Assembly: GCA_041488155.1 (NCBI GenBank)
Contig: JBGPOS010000021.1
Location: 1-52,492, forward strand
Length of the DNA stretch: 52,492 nt
DNA from: JBGPOS01 sp041488155
Lineage (GTDB): Bacteria; Chloroflexota; Dehalococcoidia; Tepidiformales; Tepidiformaceae
Reading direction: 5' to 3'
Shown here: piece by piece, positions 8,655 through 17,853 of the stretch
How positions within the stretch are numbered: the first letter of the stretch is position 1
Layout of the letters: each line of letters starts with the position of its first letter
Program-made: the position numbers and the translations under genes
The notes under the pieces: model-generated
Told to the model about the DNA's origin: nothing
What the model saw: the letters and a program-made list of their open reading frames with translations, nothing else
The model's database searches: none

Positions 8655-9245
8655 TCAGACCGGGATGCCGAAGAACCGTCGCGCCCCGGCGTACTCCTCG
8701 GGCGTGTTGAACTCCACTTCGCAGATCGCCTCGGCCGGGAGGTCTGCGATCTCGGCTGTGTGCGCTTCGAGCACCCCGTGCAGCCCCCCGTCCTCGTCTC
8801 GCGCTTCCAGCAGCTCTGGCCGCAACCACCCCGAGACCACGACCGGGTGTCCGTGATGCGTCCCGTGCACCGGGCGCGTCGCCGCCGATTCCGGGCGGTG
8901 CCCCGCCACCAGCGTCCGCAGGAAATCGGCCGGCCTCGGCTGGTCTACGTTGATGATCACGATCGCCTCTGCGTCGCGGTTCACAGCCTTCGCTCCGATC
9001 CGCAACGAACCCGCCCGCCCCATCTGATAGCGCGCGTTCAGCATCACCCGGCAGTCCGCCTTCCGCATCAACCGTTGTATGTCGTCGGCCCGGTAGCCAA
9101 GCACAACGATTACTTCGTCCACGCCCGCCTCTCGCAGCTGCCGCACCTGGTAGCAAACCAGCGGCTCGCCCCCCCAGTCCAGCAGCGCCTTCGGCGGCCC
9201 CATCCGCGTCGACTGCCCCGCCGCCAGGACGATGCTCGAAATCAT
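8655..9245 (-). CDS. MobA/MocA-like nucleotidyltransferase
   Basis: The 196-residue protein opens with SSIVLAAGQSTRMGPPKALLDWGG, the glycine-rich nucleotide-binding signature of NTP-transferase-3 proteins such as MocA and MobA. The later NVDQPRP matches the metal-binding DxP segment, and GHPVVVS follows. Members transfer CMP or GMP to molybdopterin or activate sugars. The ATG has GAGGG 8 nt upstream. It lies between the amidohydrolase and the HAD gene. No molybdenum enzyme is present in the window, so the acceptor remains open. Confidence 0.8.
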   Translation of the reverse strand: MISSIVLAAGQSTRMGPPKALLDWGGEPLVCYQVRQLREAGVDEVIVVLGYRADDIQRLMRKADCRVMLNARYQMGRAGSLRIGAKAVNRDAEAIVIINVDQPRPADFLRTLVAGHRPESAATRPVHGTHHGHPVVVSGWLRPELLEARDEDGGLHGVLEAHTAEIADLPAEAICEVEFNTPEEYAGARRFFGIPV

Positions 9246-9302
9246 TTCGTGACCCTCAGCGCCTCGAGTGTATCGCCGCCTGGACCTGCGGGCGAACGCC
9301 GT

Positions 9303-10465
9303 TCAACTCCTTCCCACTTCCACAGGTTCCCCGCCGAGCACGACGCAGCGCACCCGCTGCAGCGCCCCCAGGTCGGTAATCGGGTCGCCCGCCACCACGA
9401 GCAGGTCGGCCCGCAGCCCCGCCTCCAGCCGTCCGCGGTCATCCAACCCAAGTAGCTCTGCTGACCCGCTCGTAGCCAGCTTCAGCGCCTCCACCGGCGG
9501 CAATTGCACCATCTCGGCCAGGACTTCGATCCCGCCCGCGAGCGCCTCGTGGGGCACTCCCGGGATTCCGCAGTCCGTGCTCATCAGGACCCTGCATCCG
9601 GCCGCGATGATCTCCCGAACGATCTCTCCCCGCCGCTGTCGAAGCGTCTGGTCGGCCCAGTTCCGGTAGCCGACGTTCACTGTCGGCGAAACCGTGATCC
9701 CCTTGGCAGCAATCGCTGCCACCACCCCCGGGTCGTAGTCGTAGCCGCCTCGGCCGCTGAACGAACAGTGCTCAAGCATGTCAACGCCGGCCTCAACCGC
9801 CACCCGGATCCCTTCGGTGCCGTGGCAGTGCGCTGCGACCTTCCGGCGCAACCGATGAGCTTCTTCGATGCAGGCCGCGAGCTCCGCGACCGTGTACTGC
9901 GGGCGAGCGTGTTCGTGCCGCGCGTCATGTTTCCCCCTGTCGCCATGACCTTGATCCAGTCGACCTCTGCCTTGACGCGGTTCCGAACCCCCTTCCGTAT
10001 CTCCAGCTCGCCGTCCGCCTCCCCGCCCATGAAGTAGCAGTGCCCGCCCGTCGTCGTGATCGGCGCGCCCGAGACCAGCAGATTCGGACCCAGTATCAGG
10101 CCCGAAGCGAACGCTTCCCGCATCTCGATCGCTAGCGCGGTCGGCGACCCCAGGTCTCGCACCGTCGTTATCCCTGCTTCGAGCATCCGCCTGCCGTTCG
10201 CCGCCATTCGAAGCAGCGTCCTTCCGGGACTGTCTCCGTCGTAAACCGCCCGCCAATCGCTCCTTGCGTTGAAGCAGAGGTGCGCGTGCCCCTCGATCAG
10301 CCCCGGCATCACCGTGCACCCCGAGACATCGATCGACCGTCCCGCCCCTGCGTCACGCCCAATCGACGCGATCCGCCCTTCGTCGATCACAACGTCCGCT
10401 TCGGCGCTGGTCCCACGCACCCCGTCCCACGCCCGCCCGCCTCTCAGGATCAGCGACCCGCTCAT
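9303..10465 (-). pseudogene. Metal-dependent amidohydrolase, disrupted by a single-base frameshift
   Basis: Two overlapping frames together encode one amidohydrolase. The first frame gives the N-terminal part with GHAHL (HxH), the KVMATGGNMTRGTNT stretch and normal family spacing. It then turns to nonsense. The second frame resumes at PQYTVAEL and supplies HCHGTEG, EHCSF, STDCG and the C-terminal beta domain. Adding one C in the short run at 9901-9903 restores a continuous protein of about 387 residues (NTLAPQYTVAEL). Either the gene is freshly inactivated or the sequence has an error there. The ATG start overlaps the GH42 stop as ATGA. Confidence 0.85.
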
Positions 10466-12393
10466 CGCACGACGACCTCTAACGGAGCGAGCACTCTTCC
10501 CTCGTACTCCACGGACTCGCGGTTGTGGTTGATCACGAACTCGACGCTCTTTCCACCCCCGCTCCGACGTACCACCTCGACATCCGCAGGCGCCCCGGAC
10601 GCGGAGGGCAGCCGTCCTTGCAGCGCGTTGAAAAGGCAGTCCCAGAGCTCATCGCCCCCGTACGTGCCGCACAGGATCACCATCCCCGCTCCGTGCCGCG
10701 CCAGCGTCACTGCCGGCAACCCATCGAAGATCCCGCCTTCGTATCGCGCCAGCACTTCCGCCCCGCGCGCGCCGAGCACGTCTCTCCAGATCCGGCCCCT
10801 GGCCTTCTGGCCGTCCGTGAACCTCACCTCGAACGCCTCCGCCGGCGGTGGCGCGTCGTACTCTTCTACCACGGTCGCGCACAATCGCGACAGCGGCCCA
10901 GGCCCCAGCATTCCTCCCGTAGTGTTCTCCGGCGTCTTCGAGCCCGCCCGCGGCCCCAGGACCAGCACACCTCCTCCAGTCACGTACGCTTCAAGCCGCT
11001 CGGCAAGCGTAGCCGTCGCCGTCACCAACTGCGGCGCAACCACCACGTGGTACCCATCCAGCACAGCTTCGACCGAGACAATGTCCGTCCCGATCCCCCG
11101 CCTCCAGAACGCCCGGTGCGCCGGCATCACCGACTCCTCGATCGCCTTCCAACCCTCGAGGTCGCGCGTCTGCGGATCCAGTTCGACTACCCAGCGGTCC
11201 GCGTAGCTCAACAGGATCGCCGCCCGCGCTTCCGGCGCCGTCCCCGCCAGCCGTTCCTCGACTGACCGGATCTCTTTGATCAGGCTCCGGATCTCCTCGT
11301 AGCCACGGCTGGGGCTGCCGTCGTTTCGCAGGATCCCCGAGTGATACTGCTCCGATCCGAAGTTCACCTGCCTCCAGCGGAAGTAAACGACGCCGTCCGC
11401 ACCCCTAGCGATGTCCTGCCACGTCCGCGTCCGGATCTCCCCTGGCGACAGCGCCGCGTTGTAGCGCCACCAGTTGATCTTGCCCATCTGTTGTTCCATC
11501 ACCCAGAACGGCTTCCGTTTGATCCCGCGCATCAAGTCGTGACTGCTGGCGAAGTGCTGTGGCGTGCTCTCCGTCCCGTAGTTGTCCCACGAGACGAAGT
11601 CGAGGTCCTCGCCCAGCCGGTAATAGTCCAGCTCGCCGAACCAACCCATCAGGTTGTGCGTGATCCACCTGCTAGTCGAGTGCCTGCGGATGATCTCTAC
11701 TTGTTCCCGCTGAAACCCTGTCCACGAGTCCGAACTGAACCGTCGATAGTCCAGGGCATGTCCCGGTTGCGGATCGGCCGGCATGAACTTCGGCGTCTCA
11801 ACCTGCCTCCAGTCGCTGTACGTTCCGCTCCAGAACACCGTTCCCCAGGCATCGTTCAACGCTTCGAGGCTTTCGTACTTCGTCGCTAACCACACCCGAA
11901 ACGCGCTATCGCAGGCCTCGCAGTAGCACCGCGCTGTGTCGTGTGCCCCGAACTCGTTGTCAATCTGCCAGCCGATCACCCGTTCGTCCCGGCCGAACCG
12001 CCTCGCCATCTCCTCCACGACCCGCGCCGAAAACCGCCGGTACCTCCCGCTGCTCGCGCAGTAGTGCCGTCGGCTCCCGGCGCCTCGCACCGTCCCTCGC
12101 CGGTCTCGTTGCAGCACGTCCGGGTAGTCGCTCGTGAGCCAACGCGGCGGCGTCGCCGTCGGCGTCCCCAGGATTACGTCGATCCCATGGCTTCCCAGCG
12201 TTGCCACCACCCGCTCCAGCCACGAAAAGTCGAAGCGGCCTTCCTCCGGCTCCATCTTCGACCAGGCGAATTCCCCGATTCGGGCACAGTCCAGTCCAAG
12301 CTCCGCCATCATCCGGGCGTCCACCTCCCACCGTCCCTCCGGCCAGTGCTCGGGGTAGTAACAGACGCCAATGCGGATCGGGTGTTGCGACAA
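10462..12393 (-). CDS. GH42 beta-galactosidase
   Basis: The enzyme cleaves terminal beta-D-galactosides in the cytoplasm. The 643-residue protein has a TIM barrel starting with GVCYYPEHWP. Glu147 in QIDNEFG is the expected acid/base and Glu300 in FWVMEQQMG the expected nucleophile. Cys112, Cys156, Cys158 and Cys161 match the zinc cluster known in this family. A trimerisation domain and a small beta domain follow. The start is TTG with GGGAGA a few bases upstream; a TAGAAT box lies 28 nt before the start. It leads a cluster with the amidohydrolase, nucleotidyltransferase and HAD genes, which suggests glycoside or glycoconjugate breakdown. Confidence 0.93.
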   Translation of the reverse strand: MSQHPIRIGVCYYPEHWPEGRWEVDARMMAELGLDCARIGEFAWSKMEPEEGRFDFSWLERVVATLGSHGIDVILGTPTATPPRWLTSDYPDVLQRDRRGTVRGAGSRRHYCASSGRYRRFSARVVEEMARRFGRDERVIGWQIDNEFGAHDTARCYCEACDSAFRVWLATKYESLEALNDAWGTVFWSGTYSDWRQVETPKFMPADPQPGHALDYRRFSSDSWTGFQREQVEIIRRHSTSRWITHNLMGWFGELDYYRLGEDLDFVSWDNYGTESTPQHFASSHDLMRGIKRKPFWVMEQQMGKINWWRYNAALSPGEIRTRTWQDIARGADGVVYFRWRQVNFGSEQYHSGILRNDGSPSRGYEEIRSLIKEIRSVEERLAGTAPEARAAILLSYADRWVVELDPQTRDLEGWKAIEESVMPAHRAFWRRGIGTDIVSVEAVLDGYHVVVAPQLVTATATLAERLEAYVTGGGVLVLGPRAGSKTPENTTGGMLGPGPLSRLCATVVEEYDAPPPAEAFEVRFTDGQKARGRIWRDVLGARGAEVLARYEGGIFDGLPAVTLARHGAGMVILCGTYGGDELWDCLFNALQGRLPSASGAPADVEVVRRSGGGKSVEFVINHNRESVEYEGRVLAPLEVVVR

Positions 12394-12420
12394 GATGTCT
12401 CCCTGGACCAGCCCGGCCGG

Positions 12421-12426
12421 ATTCTA
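12421..12426 (-). promoter_or_regulatory. -10 box upstream of GH42 cluster
   Basis: TAGAAT on the minus strand lies 27 nt before the TTG start. Transcription from here would give a short leader containing the GGGAGA ribosome site. Confidence 0.4.
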
Positions 12427-12478
12427 CTGAACCGGGACCGATCGCGGAATCGCATCCCGCCCGGCATGATTCCGTCGC

Positions 12479-13414
12479 TCAGCCCGCAGGCTGCCCGAGC
12501 CCGCGGCTCTTCTCGAACGGGTTCGCGATCCCGTACTCGCCGGTCAACAACTTCAGGAAGTCACGCAGCGGCGGCGCCAGTGCCCGGTTCCGCAACACGT
12601 GCACGCCAACTTCGCGTTGGGCCGGCTGCTCCATGTCCAGAATGTCCACCCGCCGCAACTCTCCCGCCTCAACTTCCCGCCCAACGGAGACCACGGGCAG
12701 GATCGCGACACCGAGATCCGCCTCGACCATATGCTTCGTCGTCTCCATCGAGTCCAGCTCCATCATCGACTCAGGTACGACTCCAACCCGCAGGAACATG
12801 CTGTAGATGAGGCTGTGGTAACTCGAACTGCGCTCGAAGAACAGGAAGGGCTCCCGCCCCGCCTCAGCGATCGTGACCCGGCCTCGCGCAGCGAATGGGT
12901 GGTTCGGGGCCACGACGAGCGCCAGGTCGTCGTTGTAGAGATGCACCGACTCGATTTCCGGGTGCTGCGTGAGACGCGTGATCGCCACGTGCGTCTCGCC
13001 CGCAAGCAGTTTCTCCACCATGTCTTCCGTAGTCCCCGTGCTGAGGTGCACGTGCACCCGAGGTCGCGCTTCCCGGAAGCGTTTGAGGATCGCCGGCAGG
13101 ACGTAGGTCGCAATGCTCGAGCTCGCCCCGATCCGGATGCTGCCCACGTCCCCGTGTCGCACTGCCTCGATGGCGTCTGTACCTTCCTGCACCGCCGTGA
13201 GCGCTCTCTGCGCGTGGGGCATGAACGCGTGTCCCGCATCGGTCAGGGTGACCGTCCTTCCCGCCCGCTCGAATAGCCGCTCCCCCAGCTCCCGCTCCAG
13301 AGACTGGATCCGCGCGGTCACTGACGGTTGCGTCAGGAACAGCGCCTCCGCCGCGCGGCTGAACGATCGGTGGTGCGCCACCTGTAGGAAAGCTTCGAGT
13401 TGCGCCAGTTCCAA
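12479..13414 (-). CDS. LysR-family transcriptional regulator
   Basis: The 311-residue protein has the LysR winged helix-turn-helix at residues 1-60 (LEAFLQVAHHRSFSRAAEALFLTQPSVTARIQSLE) and a periplasmic-binding-like effector domain from about residue 90. The start is TTG with GGAGC about 9 nt upstream. It is read in the same direction as the GH42 cluster, ending 85 bases before that gene's start, so it is a candidate regulator of the cluster. The effector cannot be predicted. Confidence 0.92.
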   Translation of the reverse strand: MELAQLEAFLQVAHHRSFSRAAEALFLTQPSVTARIQSLERELGERLFERAGRTVTLTDAGHAFMPHAQRALTAVQEGTDAIEAVRHGDVGSIRIGASSSIATYVLPAILKRFREARPRVHVHLSTGTTEDMVEKLLAGETHVAITRLTQHPEIESVHLYNDDLALVVAPNHPFAARGRVTIAEAGREPFLFFERSSSYHSLIYSMFLRVGVVPESMMELDSMETTKHMVEADLGVAILPVVSVGREVEAGELRRVDILDMEQPAQREVGVHVLRNRALAPPLRDFLKLLTGEYGIANPFEKSRGLGQPAG

Positions 13415-13444
13415 GTCTGCTGCTCCGGCCCGTGCGGCCTATGG

Positions 13445-13687
13445 CTACTCTTTGAAGAAGTCTGCGTTTACCTGGACGAACGACTTCCACTCCTCCGGAA
13501 GGTCGCCGTCGTAAAAGATCGCCGTTACCGGACAGACCAGCTCGCAGGCCGCGCAGTCGATGCACTGGTCCGGGTTGATGTAGAACTGAGGCGCCTCGTC
13601 GCTGGTCTGGATGCAATCCACAGGGCACACGTCTACACACGAGGCGTCCTTCACTCCAATGCACGGCTCGGCGATGATGTAGGGCAA
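13445..13687 (-). CDS. fdxA: 7Fe ferredoxin (3Fe-4S / 4Fe-4S), FdxA type
   Basis: This 80-residue soluble electron carrier has two cluster motifs: C9-x7-C17-x3-C21-x3-C25P and C42-x2-C45-x2-C48-x3-C52P. The extended spacing between C9 and C17 is typical of 7Fe ferredoxins with one 3Fe-4S and one 4Fe-4S cluster. The C-terminal tail (FFKE) is short compared with actinobacterial FdxA. The TTG start has AAAGGA about 9 nt upstream. It lies 24 bases after the stop of a 2Fe-2S ferredoxin gene, so both carriers are probably co-transcribed. Confidence 0.92.
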   Translation of the reverse strand: MPYIIAEPCIGVKDASCVDVCPVDCIQTSDEAPQFYINPDQCIDCAACELVCPVTAIFYDGDLPEEWKSFVQVNADFFKE

Positions 13688-13711
13688 CTCGCTGGTTCCT
13701 TTGTTTCGGGC

Positions 13712-14023
13712 TCAGTCCGGCCGTACGCCGAGTTTGTACACCACCACGTCGCCCTCAATCCGCGCCTGGCACGCCAGCCTCAGCCGTGGATCTTCGATCG
13801 ATCGCAGTCCGCGTTGGCGTAGCAGGTTCTGTCGTTCGTACCGGCCCATCCCGCTCAGCCGGCCGATCCCCGACACCACCTCCATCGCGCAGTTCGTGCA
13901 TTCGCCGTTTTTCGCGCAGCCCACCGGCCAGAAGTACCCCCGGCTGGCAACGGCGTCCATTACCGTCTCGCCCCTGGGCGCTTCGACTTCGATGCCAAGT
14001 GGCTCGACCCGAATCCGCGGCAT
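13712..14023 (-). CDS. Adrenodoxin-type 2Fe-2S ferredoxin
   Basis: This 103-residue protein carries C36-x5-C42-x2-C45-x39-C85, the ligand spacing of adrenodoxin-like and bacterial 2Fe-2S ferredoxins rather than the plant type (x4). It would pass single electrons to oxygenases or to cluster assembly. No oxygenase is adjacent, so the partner is unknown. A TAGAAT box 6 nt before the ATG suggests a leaderless transcript. The 7Fe ferredoxin follows in the same direction. Confidence 0.9.
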   Translation of the reverse strand: MPRIRVEPLGIEVEAPRGETVMDAVASRGYFWPVGCAKNGECTNCAMEVVSGIGRLSGMGRYERQNLLRQRGLRSIEDPRLRLACQARIEGDVVVYKLGVRPD

Positions 14024-14029
14024 TTCTCG

Positions 14030-14035
14030 ATTCTA
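14030..14035 (-). promoter_or_regulatory. -10 box of leaderless 2Fe-2S ferredoxin promoter
   Basis: TAGAAT on the minus strand is followed by 6 nt (CGAGAA) and the ATG of the ferredoxin gene. Confidence 0.6.
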
Positions 14036-14087
14036 GCATGGGCTCGCCGCCCTCTTCGCAGCCGCTGCGACCTTCTCGATAGCCCTG

Positions 14088-14093
14088 TAGACT
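14088..14093 (+). promoter_or_regulatory. -10 box upstream of the SDR gene
   Basis: TAGACT lies 31 nt before the ATG at 14125. The resulting leader would contain AGGAGG at 14111-14116. This promoter is divergent from that of the ferredoxin genes. Confidence 0.4.
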
Positions 14094-14124
14094 GCCGCAA
14101 CAGCGACTGCAGGAGGATGTGGCC

Positions 14125-14910
14125 ATGGATATCCGGGGTGGGGTCACCATCGTCACCGGCTCCGCGACCGGCGTGGGTGCCGCAGCTGCCAGGCTGCTCG
14201 CCAGCAAGGGCTGCAACGTCGTCATCAACTACACCAGGAGCGAAGCGGAGGCGAAGGAGACCGAAGCCGCCTGTCGCGCCCTCGGCGTCGAAACACTCCT
14301 CTGCCAGGCCGACGTCTCCAATGACGCGGACTGCCGCCGGATGGTCGCCGAGGCCTTCTCCAAATGGGGACGCGTCGACGGGCTCATCAACAACGCCGGC
14401 ACCACTCAGTTCGTCAACCACGCAGATCTCGACGGCCTCGATGCCGCCGATTTCCAGCGGATCTACGCAGTCAACGTCATCGGTCCCTTCCAGATGACCC
14501 GCGCGGTTGTTCCCCACATGAAAGCCGCCGGCCGAGGGGCCATCGTCAACGTCTCCTCCATCGCCGGCGTCATGGGGGTGGGCAGCTCCATCGCCTACAC
14601 CGCCTCGAAGGGCGCCCTCAACACCATGACCCTCTCGCTCGCCCGCGCCCTCGGGCCAGAAGTCCGTGTCAATACCATCTGCCCCGGTTTCATCCAGGGT
14701 CGCTGGCTGCGCGCCGGGCTCGGCGATGCCGTATACGAAGCAGCGAAGACAGCCCAGGAACGGAACACGCCCCTGCGCAAAGCCGGCACCCCCGAGGACA
14801 TGGCCCAGGCCGCCGTCTGGTTCATCGAAGGCGCCGACCTCATCACCGGCGAAATCCTCATCGTCGATGCAGGCTCCCATCTCGCAGGCGCACCTCTCAT
14901 CGCTCGTTAA
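14125..14910 (+). CDS. Short-chain dehydrogenase/reductase (FabG-like)
   Basis: The 261-residue NAD(P)-dependent oxidoreductase has TGSATGVG (residues 11-18), NNAG (89-92), a serine in NVSSIAG and the YTASK catalytic pair, followed by ICPGFIQGRW. An ATG at 14125 was chosen because AGGAGG lies 8 nt before it; the GTG at 14119 is too close to that site. The layout fits classical SDRs that act on beta-ketoacyl or polyol substrates. The specific substrate cannot be assigned. The gene stands alone, divergent from the ferredoxins. Confidence 0.9.
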   Translation: MDIRGGVTIVTGSATGVGAAAARLLASKGCNVVINYTRSEAEAKETEAACRALGVETLLCQADVSNDADCRRMVAEAFSKWGRVDGLINNAGTTQFVNHADLDGLDAADFQRIYAVNVIGPFQMTRAVVPHMKAAGRGAIVNVSSIAGVMGVGSSIAYTASKGALNTMTLSLARALGPEVRVNTICPGFIQGRWLRAGLGDAVYEAAKTAQERNTPLRKAGTPEDMAQAAVWFIEGADLITGEILIVDAGSHLAGAPLIAR

Positions 14911-14950
14911 TCGCACTGAGAGCGGATTGATGTTATCTGTCTTCTGCTTG

Positions 14951-14956
14951 TACGAT
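14951..14956 (+). promoter_or_regulatory. -10 box of leaderless promoter for the lamin-tail protein
   Basis: TACGAT is followed by 7 nt and GTG at 14964. TTGATG at 14927-14932 lies 18 nt upstream and may be the -35 element. Confidence 0.55.
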
Positions 14957-14963
14957 GCCCGCC

Positions 14964-17054
14964 GTGCGTTGGGCGGCGTTTCTTGTCGCGTTTCTCCTCT
15001 CCCTCGGCGCCGCTGCGGGGTCGCTGCTGATTCCTTCAGTCGTGGCTCTGCAGCTCCTCCTCAACCCCGGATTCGAAGACTTCGGCCCCTCCGGTCCGGC
15101 CGCCTGGGTCGTCGATGGAGCGGCCGCCTCGCCAGTCTCCGCCCCTGCCGTCGCCGGCACGGCTCTGCGCATCGAGAGTTCCCTCACCGAAGCCCGCGTG
15201 ACCCAGGTCGTCCCCGCTCTGGCGGGAGCCGGCTATGCGGGTTCCGTCCGCGTAGCAGCGGGGCCGAACGCCCGCTTCGCGGCCCTCAGGCTTGAATTCC
15301 TCGATGCCTCATTCGCCCCGCTCGACACCGTCGAGGACCAGCACACGCTAGGCGCTGCATTCTCGTTGCTTTCCGTCGCCACCACGGCCCCCCTCCACAC
15401 TGCCTGGGCGCGCGTCGTCGTCCGGGTGGGCCCGGACTCCCCCGGGACCTTCGTTGCCTTCGTGGACGACGCGGCCCTCACAGAAACCCCCGCCGGCGCG
15501 ACCCAGACCCCCACCGCCACGAACACTCCGACCGCTGCCGTCAGCTCTACCCCCACATCCACCCCCTCCACCGCTTCACCCTCCCAAACCACCTCGCCAG
15601 AGAGCGCGACCCCCACCCGCACCCCCACCCTCACACGTACTCCCACGCCGGCCAGGACGCCGACTTCGACGAGGACTCCAACACCCACGAGGACTCTGTC
15701 TCCCCCAAGGCAGCCTTCCCCCACCAGCGCTCCCGGCGGATCGGCCGCCCAGCCCACCGCCAGTCGGTCGCCCGGCGCGCCACCTTCGGGTCCGTTCGGC
15801 GGTCTCCTGGAGAACGGCAACTTCGAGGACACAGCCCTCGCCAAGCCACTCTTCTGGAGCAAGTTCGGCGGCGAACTGGGCCTCACCTCCGGCGCCTACC
15901 GGGGACGCTCGGCCGCGACCCTTAGCTCGCAGGGCGGCTCGACGAAGTGGCTCCACCAGGTCGCCGGAGTCTCACCCGGCGCCTGGTACGTCGCCCAGGC
16001 CTTCGCTCGCATCGACTCTGGCCCCGGTGAGGTCTTCCTCCGCCTTACCTGGTACGCCGATCCAGACGGCGGCGGCGAAGCCCTCGACCAGGTCGACAGC
16101 GGGGCCCTCTCCTCCTCGGGGTGGGCCTCTATCACGACGCAACCGGCCCAGGCCCCTCCCCAGGCTACGTCCGTGCGTGTCCGCCTCATGCTCCGTGCGT
16201 CCGCCCCGGCCGCCGCGGCGTTCGACGATGTCTCCCTTCTCGAAGTCGAGCCACCAGCCTCGACAGCGGGGACCGTGACGGCCGCCACGCCTCCGGCCCG
16301 TACACCAGCAGCGCCCCAGCGGTCGCCGTCCGGACGGCCCGCCACCTCGGCGAGCACCGACCCCTCCACCGCCGGACTTCGACTCTCCGAAGTCCTGATC
16401 AACTCTCCGGGCTCTGGCAACGACAGCGCCTCAGAATGGGTCGAGCTCGTCAATGTCGGGCACCTCCCCATCGATACCGCCGGCTGGCGCCTCGGCGACG
16501 CGGACGAGCTCGACGACCTTCCGCACGCGGACGTAGCGCCCGGCGCCTACCTCATCGTTGCAGCTCGCTCCGCCCGGCTGCCCTCTGGGGTCGCCCTCAT
16601 TCGGCCCGCCGACGGCCAGATCGGCCGAGGCCTGGCCAACGGCGGCGATTCCGTCCGCCTCGTCGCCCCGGATGGTTCGCTGGTCGACGCCCTCTCCTAC
16701 GGGACCGACACCTCCGTCTTCGAGCCCGCACCCGAAGCTCCCGTTTCCGGCGCAACCCTCGGCGTCCGCGATCCTCACGGCGAACCTGCTGGCGAAAACT
16801 GGGCGTCCACCCAACGCCCCACACCGGGCGAGCCAAATGTCTTCCCCGTTACACCGCCCGGCTCCAACAAGAAATCTGGCGTCGCCAACCGACTCGCTCC
16901 CGAGCCCGCCGCGGCCGGTCGAGACGCCGAATCGAACACTGCCGTACTGTTAACCCTGTCCGCCGCCGTCATCGCCGCGTTCGTGGGCGGTAGCGCGCTG
17001 GTTATCCACCGAACCTGGCCCCGCCTCCGAAGAAGGTTCCCTCGTGGTCGTTGA
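14964..17054 (+). CDS. Exported surface protein with Thr/Pro-rich linkers and a lamin-tail domain
   Basis: A 696-residue protein. The N-terminal hydrophobic segment (FLVAFLLSLGAAAGSLLI) is a signal peptide or anchor. It is followed by a beta-sandwich module, a long Thr/Pro-rich linker (about residues 180-270), a second carbohydrate-binding-like module (LLENGNFED start), another linker, and a lamin-tail domain (LRLSEVLINSPG ... SEWVELVN ... GWRLGD) around residues 470-625. A transmembrane helix and an Arg-rich tail end it. The orientation suggests an outward-facing anchored protein that binds polysaccharide or DNA. The GTG at 14964 was chosen because of the promoter spacing; the ATG at 14955 overlaps that box. 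It overlaps the next gene by 11 bases. Confidence 0.8.
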   Translation: MRWAAFLVAFLLSLGAAAGSLLIPSVVALQLLLNPGFEDFGPSGPAAWVVDGAAASPVSAPAVAGTALRIESSLTEARVTQVVPALAGAGYAGSVRVAAGPNARFAALRLEFLDASFAPLDTVEDQHTLGAAFSLLSVATTAPLHTAWARVVVRVGPDSPGTFVAFVDDAALTETPAGATQTPTATNTPTAAVSSTPTSTPSTASPSQTTSPESATPTRTPTLTRTPTPARTPTSTRTPTPTRTLSPPRQPSPTSAPGGSAAQPTASRSPGAPPSGPFGGLLENGNFEDTALAKPLFWSKFGGELGLTSGAYRGRSAATLSSQGGSTKWLHQVAGVSPGAWYVAQAFARIDSGPGEVFLRLTWYADPDGGGEALDQVDSGALSSSGWASITTQPAQAPPQATSVRVRLMLRASAPAAAAFDDVSLLEVEPPASTAGTVTAATPPARTPAAPQRSPSGRPATSASTDPSTAGLRLSEVLINSPGSGNDSASEWVELVNVGHLPIDTAGWRLGDADELDDLPHADVAPGAYLIVAARSARLPSGVALIRPADGQIGRGLANGGDSVRLVAPDGSLVDALSYGTDTSVFEPAPEAPVSGATLGVRDPHGEPAGENWASTQRPTPGEPNVFPVTPPGSNKKSGVANRLAPEPAAAGRDAESNTAVLLTLSAAVIAAFVGGSALVIHRTWPRLRRRFPRGR

Positions 17055-17817
17055 ACGCCTTCAGAAGATTCTCTCCAACGCCGGCGTCTCTTCGCGGCGC
17101 GTCGCCGAAGGGATGGTGCTCGCCGGTCGCGTCGCCGTGAATGGCGAAGTCCAGCGCACCCTCGGCGCCCGCGCCGACCCCGACGTCGATGACGTCACCG
17201 TCGATGGCGTTCCCGTCCTCCGCCACCACTATCGCTACTTCGTCCTCCACAAACCCTCCGGAGTCATCACCACCGCCCGAGATGAACAGGGCCGCGATTC
17301 AGTCCTCGACCTGGTCCCTATCGGCGACATCCAACTGCACCCCGTCGGCCGTCTTGACCGCGAAAGCGAAGGGCTCCTCTTGCTCACGAACGACGGCCGC
17401 CTCACCGACCTACTCACCCACCCCCGCTACGAAGTCGAAAAGGAATACCTCGTCGGGATCGACGGCCCCATCCAGAGTCGCGACGTCCAGCGCCTGGTTC
17501 GCGGCATCGAAAGCGAAGGCGAACGTCTCCGCGCGACTTCTGTGCGGGTCGCTGCCCAGCCACAACTCGCAGCCGCGCAGCTCCCGGTAGCTCCATTCTG
17601 GCTCCTGGTCACGCTCCGCCAGGGCAGGCGCCGTGAGCTGCGACGCATGATGGCCGCACTCGGCCGCAACGTCCTCTGCCTGCGCCGCGTTCGCCTCGGC
17701 CCCCTTCATCTCGGGACGCTCGGTCCGGGCGCGTTCCGCGAGCTCACCGCAGAAGAGGTCTCGGCCCTTTACGCCGCGGCGAAGCACGCCGAAGCCCTGC
17801 CCTCGCCCCTTCCCTGA
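17044..17817 (+). CDS. rRNA pseudouridine synthase, RsuA/RluB family
   Basis: The 257-residue protein has an N-terminal S4 RNA-binding domain (ERLQKILSNAGVSSRRVAEGMVLAGRVAVNG), KPSGVITT, and the catalytic HPVGRLDRESEGLLLLTNDG segment with the conserved Asp. It converts specific uridines of rRNA to pseudouridine; RluB-type (23S) versus RsuA-type (16S) cannot be decided. The GTG start lies inside the end of the lamin-tail gene, so the two may be translationally coupled. Tail residues are unremarkable. Confidence 0.92.
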   Translation: MVVERLQKILSNAGVSSRRVAEGMVLAGRVAVNGEVQRTLGARADPDVDDVTVDGVPVLRHHYRYFVLHKPSGVITTARDEQGRDSVLDLVPIGDIQLHPVGRLDRESEGLLLLTNDGRLTDLLTHPRYEVEKEYLVGIDGPIQSRDVQRLVRGIESEGERLRATSVRVAAQPQLAAAQLPVAPFWLLVTLRQGRRRELRRMMAALGRNVLCLRRVRLGPLHLGTLGPGAFRELTAEEVSALYAAAKHAEALPSPLP

Positions 17818-17840
17818 TGCCTCCCAATGTGGCCATGCCC

Positions 17841-17846
17841 TACGAT
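17841..17846 (+). promoter_or_regulatory. -10 box of leaderless cmk promoter
   Basis: TACGAT is followed by 7 nt (GCGCCAC) and GTG at 17854. The hexamer and spacer length equal those before the lamin-tail gene. Confidence 0.5.
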
Positions 17847-17853
17847 GCGCCAC

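Noticed and set aside
14117..14122. GTG at 14119 as the SDR start
   Set aside because: It is only 2 nt from AGGAGG; the ATG 6 bases later has proper spacing.
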